Shown here: piece after piece, positions 15,538 to 21,738 of the stretch
Position numbering within the stretch: position 1 is the first letter of the stretch
How the letters are laid out: every line of letters begins with the position of its first letter
From: JACKAN01 sp964502735
Lineage (GTDB): Bacteria > Bdellovibrionota > Bdellovibrionia > Bdellovibrionales > UBA1609
NCBI GenBank assembly: GCA_964502735.1
Contig: CAZCYD010000048.1
Coordinates: 1-24,645 of the forward strand
Reading direction: 5' to 3'
DNA length: 24,645 nt
Translations under genes and position numbers: made by a program
Notes under the pieces: model-generated
Databases searched by the model: none
Seen by the model: the letters and a program-made list of their open reading frames with translations, nothing else
Told to the model about the DNA's origin: nothing

Positions 15538-15823
15538 CGAGCTAAGGCGCTCAATTCCGTTCATCCCAGAACCCCACCGGCTGATACTGACGGACTCATT
15601 GATGGATCTGTCGGAGGAAACCCTCGAAGAGCTTTTTTCAGCAATCAGAATTTTCAATACATTTAATGAGTCGAACGATCCATACAAAGAACACGATATG
15701 GGATTGGTCGAAATAGACGACCAACCCTATTTTTGGAAGTTCAGTTATCTGGATGAAAACTTTGAGTTTTATCGAACAAACGGCGCACGCTTACTAACAA
15801 TTATGAGAGCTGACGAATACTGA
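15515..15823 (+). CDS. DUF3768 family protein
   Basis: A 102-aa protein. It follows the DUF3768 pattern closely: an N-terminal LNDELRRS, the RLILTDSLMDL segment, the ...FNTFNESNDPYKEHDMG core, PYFWKFSYLDENFEFY and the end LLTIMRADEY. The function of the family is unknown; it is seen mainly on plasmids and mobile islands of alphaproteobacteria. ATG 15515 is chosen because AAAGGAGAT (15502-15510) is perfectly placed; a TTG at 15467 would extend it by 16 residues. A terminator overlaps its stop codon. It is in an accessory setting, next to a Xer-type recombinase, as expected for the family. Confidence 0.8.
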   Translation: MEVAKLNDELRRSIPFIPEPHRLILTDSLMDLSEETLEELFSAIRIFNTFNESNDPYKEHDMGLVEIDDQPYFWKFSYLDENFEFYRTNGARLLTIMRADEY

Positions 15824-15839
15824 TCGTCAGCTTTTTTTT
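15808..15839 (+). terminator. Rho-independent terminator after the DUF3768 gene
   Basis: Stem AGCTGACGA (15808-15816) / TCGTCAGCT (15824-15832) with a 7-base loop that contains the TGA stop, followed by TTTTTTT. Confidence 0.9.
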
Positions 15840-15853
15840 ATTTAACACCACCA

Positions 15854-15881
15854 ACGCCCCATAATGACCATTATCGGGCCT
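15854..15881 (+). other. dif-like palindromic site upstream of the Xer-type recombinase
   Basis: An 11-bp arm ACGCCCCATAA (15854-15864), a 6-bp centre TGACCA (15865-15870) and an 11-bp arm TTATCGGGCCT (15871-15881). Arms ending in CATAA and starting in TTAT around a 6-bp centre have the layout of bacterial dif sites. The inner 9 bp are inverted repeats with one mismatch. It lies 36 bp ahead of the recombinase ATG and could be its crossover or operator site. Confidence 0.5.
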
Positions 15882-15916
15882 TACTAACTAATCAAGTCTA
15901 AAATATGGAGGTTACA

Positions 15917-16864
15917 ATGGGGAATCCACCCAAAAAAGTGAGGGCTCTTATGCCCCATAAGATTAACCAGTCACTGGCAGATCTTATTGAAGACTATTTC
16001 CGGCAAGAAGTTATGGGGAAGTCTCCCCACACCGTTAAAGCCAAGATAAATGACCTAAAAAAGTTTCTCATCTTCTACAAAGAGGCGAGTAATGACCATA
16101 GCTTTTCATCTTGGGAACCGGGACTCACACGTTGGTTCTGTGAGGAGCTGATGGCTCAGGAGTACGCACCAGCAACAATCAATCGGCACCTAGCCTCGCT
16201 GAGGTCATTTGGTAGCTGGCTCCAAGAAAAAGGGTACACTAAGACCAATCCTACAAAAGGAGTACAAGATTTCAAACTACAAGAACTGAAACCTAAAGCT
16301 CCAAGGGACAATGAATTCAAGCGGCTCAGAAAATCAGCAAAAAGACTGTCTTCATTGAAGGACCACCCTACATCACAAGGCTTTAGGAACGAGGTCTTAT
16401 TCGAAACACTAGCAGCAACAGGGTTAAGGATAAGCGAACTGCTAAATCTGAAGATTGCTCAGTTTTCTGGCCGCAAGTTCACAAACGTTCAATGCAAAGG
16501 TGGAAAGATACGATCTGTTAATTTCAAGTCAGATGTATCTCGACTTCTTCAACGATACATCAAAGATCACAGAGTACCTGGATCAGATTATCTTTTCACT
16601 TCAAAATCCGGCAATCGCCTTGATCGAAGAAATGCAAACAGGGCATTAGAAAAGATCGCTAAATACGCATCTGCTGGCAACCCAGACAGCCCAATATCAA
16701 TTTCCGCACATCAACTTCGACACCGCCATGGTTTCAAGTGTAGGGAGCAAAAGGATGTAGTCTTTGCCTCAAGACGCCTTGGTCATGCCAACTTAAATTA
16801 TATTGGTCGATACACGTTACTTGATGACGTGGAAGAGGCCGAAATTCTCGAATCAATAGATTAA
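15917..16864 (+). CDS. Xer-like tyrosine recombinase
   Basis: A 315-aa single-chain recombinase of XerC/D size. The core-binding domain is at about 15-110 (SLADLIEDYFRQEVMGKSPHTV...). The catalytic domain from about 128 has R171 (ATGLRISELL), K194/K197 (CKGGKIR), H265-x-x-R268 (HQLRH), H290 (LGHANL) and Y299 (IGRYTLL). All are intact. There is no arm-binding domain, unlike the two integrases to the left, so it probably acts on simple dif-like sites. ATG 15917 is chosen because GGAGG (15907-15911) precedes it; an ATG at 15905 overlaps that ribosome site. It is flanked by short inverted motifs related to GCCCCATAA. It could resolve dimers of the element, mobilise a cassette, or switch DNA orientation. 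Confidence 0.9.
   Translation: MGNPPKKVRALMPHKINQSLADLIEDYFRQEVMGKSPHTVKAKINDLKKFLIFYKEASNDHSFSSWEPGLTRWFCEELMAQEYAPATINRHLASLRSFGSWLQEKGYTKTNPTKGVQDFKLQELKPKAPRDNEFKRLRKSAKRLSSLKDHPTSQGFRNEVLFETLAATGLRISELLNLKIAQFSGRKFTNVQCKGGKIRSVNFKSDVSRLLQRYIKDHRVPGSDYLFTSKSGNRLDRRNANRALEKIAKYASAGNPDSPISISAHQLRHRHGFKCREQKDVVFASRRLGHANLNYIGRYTLLDDVEEAEILESID
15948..15961 (+). repeat. 14-bp motif inside the recombinase start (inverted copy at 16880-16893)
   Basis: TTATGCCCCATAAG, itself a near-palindrome (TTATG/CATAA around CCC). The exact reverse complement occurs just after the recombinase stop codon. Confidence 0.6.
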
Positions 16865-16879
16865 CGACCCCATTGAATT

Positions 16880-16893
16880 CTTATGGGGCATAA
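16880..16893 (-). repeat. Inverted copy of the 14-bp motif, after the recombinase
   Basis: CTTATGGGGCATAA, the reverse complement of 15948-15961. With CCCCAT at 16868-16873 it forms a second loose dif-like palindrome (CCCCAT ... ATGGGG, 9 bases between) spanning 16868-16888, 4 bases after the stop codon. Confidence 0.6.
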
Positions 16894-16907
16894 ACAAAGG
16901 AGTAACT

Positions 16908-17102
16908 ATGAAGGACAAGGAAAAAGCTAATCACCAGGACGAGGTTATTCAAGACGAGTCCGTAGAGCAAGGCGTAACCATGAAGGAGCGTTTAATTGAG
17001 ACTGCAGTGTCTCTAGGCGTAAGTTGTCTCTCTGCTGTTTGTACTGGATTCTTTTTGGGGGCGGGTAACCATGCTTACGGGAAACTAGTTCGCAAATCTT
17101 AG
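16908..17102 (+). CDS. 64-aa protein with one membrane segment
   Basis: ATG 16908 follows AAAGGAG (16896-16902). Residues 1-27 are acidic and Gln-rich and soluble. About 30-53 (ETAVSLGVSCLSAVCTGFFLGAG) is a small-residue-rich hydrophobic helix with two Cys. The end is basic (KLVRKS), which suggests one membrane span. No family is recognised. It lies just downstream of the recombinase and converges on the restriction operon. It might be a small membrane effector or simply an accessory peptide. Confidence 0.5.
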   Translation: MKDKEKANHQDEVIQDESVEQGVTMKERLIETAVSLGVSCLSAVCTGFFLGAGNHAYGKLVRKS

Positions 17103-17111
17103 TGTATTAAT

Positions 17112-17129
17112 TGGCTCAAGGATGAGCCA
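17112..17129. terminator. Weak hairpin between the 64-aa gene and the restriction operon
   Basis: TGGCTC (17112-17117) / GAGCCA (17124-17129) with a 6-base loop. There is no T-run, so termination is only possible. It lies between convergent genes. Confidence 0.35.
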
Positions 17130-17159
17130 TTCCTGTTAATATCCGATATGACTCTAAAA

Positions 17160-19805
17160 TTACTCTAAGAGCTTTCGGTAACCGCCCGACATAACTTCCG
17201 ATCCCTTGATAATTTTGTAGGTCATTCCGGAGTCTTCAGACATTTGTTCCGCATACTCTTTTTTTGCCAAAACCACTGGATCATCAATCATATTATCACC
17301 TTTCACTTCTACGATATTGTAAATACCATTGGCATCAACATAAACAAAATCCGGATAATAACTTCTCACAGAATAAGTTTCGGGATCAATATATTGAATA
17401 AAAAACTCACTCTGCCCATGGGTAAGCATGCCGGTGAACCAAACATTCTTTACTTTATTTTCACGAAGCAAGTCCCAGAATAGGTTTTTCTCTGGATTTG
17501 AGTCGAAACAATAGTGGTCTACATGGAAGCTTTTTTTCTTGTGAGGCCTTGCCTCAGGGTGATCAACTGAAACAACCATATCCTCGTTAGCAAGCATCTC
17601 GTAACAGCCAGGATCTACTGGAGGCTGTTTAATTAACTCGATCTCGAATACTTCTGACGACTCTTTGGGCGTAAGCTCATACATCTCTTTAAATAAACGA
17701 GGAATCACCTCATCATAAAGCACATCATTGAATTCATTAACAGTCTTAAGAATCAACTCAATTCCATCCTTGGTGGATTCTAAGATTTCTTCTATCAGAA
17801 TAGGACTCTTGTTGAGGTACCTGGCAACTTCAGCAACCAGTGTGATAACAGAATATTCCGTTTTCGAGATTGATTCCGAGATATCAACAGTTTGATCCGG
17901 GGCAGCCCCTGAGCTTTCTAGCGAAGTTCGTTTAATCCGAAGTGACCGGTACTTTTCTTTATCAAGTTCTTTCAGGTTCAGATCTATGCCTTCAGCAATG
18001 GTTTTTTCTTTAATATCATAAGTTCTGCGGACTCTGCGAATAGGTATTTTGATTGGCGGTGGAACTGGACGGATTTCAACGTTGATTTTCTTCTTTCCAG
18101 TATCACGAAGCTCTTCGGTGGAAATCCGAAAGTTCTCTTGTAGTTCATTGTCCAGAATCTCTAAGTTATCGGCACTTAAGTACACATAACCCGTTTGCTG
18201 ACCTTCGCCGATAGATCTAAGGCATCGCATGCTTGCTTGTAAAACAAATATCTTAGACTTAGGCTCACGGTGGAGTGCCACCCCAAAAAGAGATCGACAG
18301 TTCCACCCTTCGCGACCTTTATTTACTAATAATATAAATTGCTTTGTGGAGCCCTCAGAATCTAATCGGTTAAACTCACGAATATCATCATTAGTCGTTA
18401 GCTTATCATTACCAACATTCACAAGCACTCGATCCAGAGGGATCTTGTGTTTCGCGAGTGCCTCCTCAACGGCAGGCTTCAACTTCTTCTGAAGTTCTGC
18501 AATGTCTGTTGCGAAGAATGCTAATTTTGGAAGCATACCTTCATACTTCTTGCCTTTAAACCTTTTAACAAAATCCGAAACAACTTCAGATACGAAATCT
18601 CCAGCCTTCACATTTTTAAATGCATCAATGTTTACTTTCTTTAAATACCCATTCTCAATCGCTTCGCGTAGGCCATAGGCATAAACTACCTCAGGTAGAA
18701 TCTCTTTTCCAACATATGGCGTCCCAGTGTAGTTGTAACAAGCAACAACATTGGTGCCGGCGCGTTTTAGCTCAGCCGCAAGCTCATCAATAGTAACTCG
18801 AAGACTGGTAGCAGCAGATTTGAGGCCCATATCCTTCGCCAAGACATTACCAAAAGCATGGTGTGCTTCATCAACAAAAACTCCAAGCTGCTGCAGTCTT
18901 TTTAGCTTCTCAAAGCGCTGATTAGTAGCTAGCTCGCTCTCATTGGTCGGTTCTTCACCCAAGAACTCTGCGGCAACTTCGTCAGCGGCAGAAATCACTT
19001 TGTGAGTTTGTTTGCCACTAGAAAATAGTTTTTCCACGACAGACGGATCGGCACTAATTTTTTTCAATATAATCTTTTGTGTATTAGAAATGATGATATT
19101 AAATTTTGACTTATCCAAAACACTTAGCGAGGTTCCAGTTTCCTCAAGAAAATGGAACTGGATGTGAGTAGTTAGAAAGTTTACGTACTCTGGTGGCACT
19201 ACCATATTTAAGTCAAAGGTCTGAATCTCTTTTAAAGACTGAAGAACAGTTCTATCTGGAGCAAATACAAGAGCGTTATGGCAAAATCTCTTATCCTTGG
19301 GCCATTTATTAGCCAGTATGAATTCATAGAAAATACAGGTCGCCATCAATATGGTTTTTCCGGTACCCATTGTAAGTGCAAAAATGTAGTTCGGATATAG
19401 CCGCTTATTACGCTTCATCTTCCCAATAACATTCTTGTACTGCTCAGCAGTTAATTCATCCCCAAAACTTAGTTGGCCTTCACGAGCAAGCCCTGAATTT
19501 CTATTTCTAAAAACTCCTTCTCTTTTGTACCATTGATCGAACAGTTCTTGGACCGGTGCATTGCCAGCAAACTCCTTAAGAAATATATACATTTCAAGGG
19601 CTTCATACTGGGGAACACGCAAAAAACTACCTGGTCTCTCTGGTTCATTGAAATCTAAAAACTTTTTAGATAAATCTTTGTAGTGGGTGCGAATATAGCG
19701 CTTTTGTTGCTGGTAAAAAAAATGGAGCTGGTTAAAAAATAAAAAATCAATTTTAGCTTCAACTGATGTGACTTTGCGAGAAGTCTTCTTTTTCTTCTTA
19801 GCCAC
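17160..19805 (-). CDS. Type III restriction Res-like helicase/endonuclease
   Basis: An 881-aa SF2 helicase with a C-terminal PD-(D/E)XK nuclease. Helicase motifs are GTGKT (147-151), VDEAHH (311-316), TGTP (360-363) and a QASMRCLR motif VI. The nuclease motif is P818-D819 ... E833-V-K835 (PDFVYV...VEVKG). The layout and length match Res subunits of Type III systems, which translocate along DNA and cut when two complexes meet. The start is GTG at 19805, 8 bases inside the methyltransferase gene end, so translation is coupled. It is the last gene of the operon. The region between the helicase core and the nuclease is charged and has no motif I recognise. I expect an active enzyme since every key residue is present. 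Confidence 0.9.
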   Translation of the reverse strand: MAKKKKKTSRKVTSVEAKIDFLFFNQLHFFYQQQKRYIRTHYKDLSKKFLDFNEPERPGSFLRVPQYEALEMYIFLKEFAGNAPVQELFDQWYKREGVFRNRNSGLAREGQLSFGDELTAEQYKNVIGKMKRNKRLYPNYIFALTMGTGKTILMATCIFYEFILANKWPKDKRFCHNALVFAPDRTVLQSLKEIQTFDLNMVVPPEYVNFLTTHIQFHFLEETGTSLSVLDKSKFNIIISNTQKIILKKISADPSVVEKLFSSGKQTHKVISAADEVAAEFLGEEPTNESELATNQRFEKLKRLQQLGVFVDEAHHAFGNVLAKDMGLKSAATSLRVTIDELAAELKRAGTNVVACYNYTGTPYVGKEILPEVVYAYGLREAIENGYLKKVNIDAFKNVKAGDFVSEVVSDFVKRFKGKKYEGMLPKLAFFATDIAELQKKLKPAVEEALAKHKIPLDRVLVNVGNDKLTTNDDIREFNRLDSEGSTKQFILLVNKGREGWNCRSLFGVALHREPKSKIFVLQASMRCLRSIGEGQQTGYVYLSADNLEILDNELQENFRISTEELRDTGKKKINVEIRPVPPPIKIPIRRVRRTYDIKEKTIAEGIDLNLKELDKEKYRSLRIKRTSLESSGAAPDQTVDISESISKTEYSVITLVAEVARYLNKSPILIEEILESTKDGIELILKTVNEFNDVLYDEVIPRLFKEMYELTPKESSEVFEIELIKQPPVDPGCYEMLANEDMVVSVDHPEARPHKKKSFHVDHYCFDSNPEKNLFWDLLRENKVKNVWFTGMLTHGQSEFFIQYIDPETYSVRSYYPDFVYVDANGIYNIVEVKGDNMIDDPVVLAKKEYAEQMSEDSGMTYKIIKGSEVMSGGYRKLLE

Positions 19806-21729
19806 GCTCGACCTCTAGCTCTATCGACTCAGAGAGCAAATCGGTAATTTTAACTCTAATTGTCCCCGCTCCACTAGGGATAGAATACTCACCCTTAACA
19901 AACTCATTTTTCTCGGGGACGTCTATTAGCTTTGGCTCTAGCACGCCTCCGTCATAATTCCAGTCTATCAAAACTGAATCAACCAATTCCCGCCACTCAC
20001 TTACAGCTTTCTTTTGCATTGAGAATTTTTGCAGGAGATTCATCGGATAAAATTTTTCAATAATCAGCTTGTCACCCTTGATTTTCAAAATAGCTTCAGA
20101 CTCCCTTTTAAATTGAAGATCTTTTTTATCGCGTAATATGTCTACAACATCAATATCGACTTTATAACCAATTTCTTTTTCTAAAAAGGCCTTGAGTTCT
20201 GGCTCATGCCCCATGCAAACCAACAATATTCTTTCCACTGGCTTATTGGGGTTACTTGCAGAGCGTTTTTCAAAAACTTTGAAGTCCAATGCGCTCAATA
20301 AATCAGCCACATCTGACTTTGAGGCAATCCTATTTACTGGCATGATTTTTACAAACCTTCCGTCTTTTTCACCATCGTAAACTGAATTCAAAATTGGTGT
20401 GATTTCTAGAATTTTTAACAATAATTCCTTAGCTTCAACAGGGTTCCTGAATATATCATAGTTGTTAACATTATAGAAATTTAGACTCTTATAAAGAGAC
20501 AAGCCATCTTCTGTCTTGTCAGAATATTCTTGAATTATTTTAGAAATTCTCTTGGTCGCTATTTGATTGGCGCCAACGTTAATATCAGACCCTATAAACT
20601 TACGGCCAAGCTTCATAGCTGTCGCCAAAGTAGTTCCAGATCCAGAGAATACGTCAAGAACTATAGAACCAGGATTGCTCGATGTTTTTATAATTCTTGA
20701 AAGCAAAGCTTCAGGCTTTTGTGTCGGATAGCCATTCCGTTCTTTTGCTTGGGAATTAACAGGAAATATGTCAGACCAAAATGCGTTGATTGGTTCTAGG
20801 TGCTCACCTAGCTCTTCCCACTCCACTTGCAATGGCACACCTTTATTATCATCCAGATATCTTTTAATCCGAATACCACCTGTACTTGTGAAATAAAGCA
20901 TATTTTCAGCATCGAGTTTTTTCATTGTTGCCAGCGGGCATCTCCAGAACCCACTTACACCTTTGTAAGTATACTCGTAACCACCGCCCGTTAACCCTTT
21001 GGCAGTCAACGGCCCATCTGTCCAACGCCCTCTTTCATCTTCGCGTTTAAACCTTTCAAGATATTTTTCATCGTACGGCTGGTACTGCTGATTCCAAATA
21101 TATTCATTTGTTTTAGTATAAAATAATAAATAGTCACAATTCGCACCATACTTATTAGTGTCATTGTGTGCACTTGTACGCTTCCATGTAATCATATTTC
21201 TGAAATGTTCGGGCCCAAATATTTCATCAAGCATTATTTTAAAGTAGGCATTCACACGGTGATCACAATGCACATAAATCGCCCCCACCTCTGAAAGCAA
21301 TTCCCGCATTAACATAAAACGCATATAAATATATTGCAGAAACTCATCATTAAGCCAAATATCAGTATATTGTTTCTCCTCAAAGAAGTGCTGATCGTTA
21401 GTAATGGTCTTACCCTTCTTCGTAACTTTCATTTTGTAATCAGCCTTTGAATCAAATGGTGGGTCAATGTAGATTAAATCAACTTTCCCTCGAAAATCTT
21501 TTAAAAGATGACTCATGACTTGTAGATTATCCCCCCAATAGAGTCTATTCGACCAACCGTCGGAATCTGGTTTTCCGTAAGATTCCTTCAATTGTGCCGG
21601 AAAATAATGTGTCGAAGTGAAAGGGCGTTTACCCTTCCAGTTCAACATCGGGTAACCTTTAATAGGTTCAAACTCATAGTTTTCAATATTCAATTGTTCT
21701 TGATTGCTTCCAGAAGTTTTCTTTTTCAT
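19798..21729 (-). CDS. Type III-like DNA methyltransferase (Mod), beta-class
   Basis: A 643-aa site-specific amino-methyltransferase. The order is motif IV DPPF (89-92, in YIDPPFDSKADY), then TQKPE (336-340), then motif I FSGSGTT (361-367): the circularly permuted beta class typical of Mod subunits. DPPF rather than DPPY is a variant; N6-adenine is the expected target but N4-cytosine cannot be excluded. The region between IV and I is likely target recognition. The C-terminal part (about 400-643) has no motif I recognise and may bind the Res protein. ATG 21729 lies 9 bases after the upstream stop, with AGGGA ahead. The gene is followed directly by the Res gene. Confidence 0.9.
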   Translation of the reverse strand: MKKKTSGSNQEQLNIENYEFEPIKGYPMLNWKGKRPFTSTHYFPAQLKESYGKPDSDGWSNRLYWGDNLQVMSHLLKDFRGKVDLIYIDPPFDSKADYKMKVTKKGKTITNDQHFFEEKQYTDIWLNDEFLQYIYMRFMLMRELLSEVGAIYVHCDHRVNAYFKIMLDEIFGPEHFRNMITWKRTSAHNDTNKYGANCDYLLFYTKTNEYIWNQQYQPYDEKYLERFKREDERGRWTDGPLTAKGLTGGGYEYTYKGVSGFWRCPLATMKKLDAENMLYFTSTGGIRIKRYLDDNKGVPLQVEWEELGEHLEPINAFWSDIFPVNSQAKERNGYPTQKPEALLSRIIKTSSNPGSIVLDVFSGSGTTLATAMKLGRKFIGSDINVGANQIATKRISKIIQEYSDKTEDGLSLYKSLNFYNVNNYDIFRNPVEAKELLLKILEITPILNSVYDGEKDGRFVKIMPVNRIASKSDVADLLSALDFKVFEKRSASNPNKPVERILLVCMGHEPELKAFLEKEIGYKVDIDVVDILRDKKDLQFKRESEAILKIKGDKLIIEKFYPMNLLQKFSMQKKAVSEWRELVDSVLIDWNYDGGVLEPKLIDVPEKNEFVKGEYSIPSGAGTIRVKITDLLSESIELEVERG

Positions 21730-21738
21730 CTATCCCTA

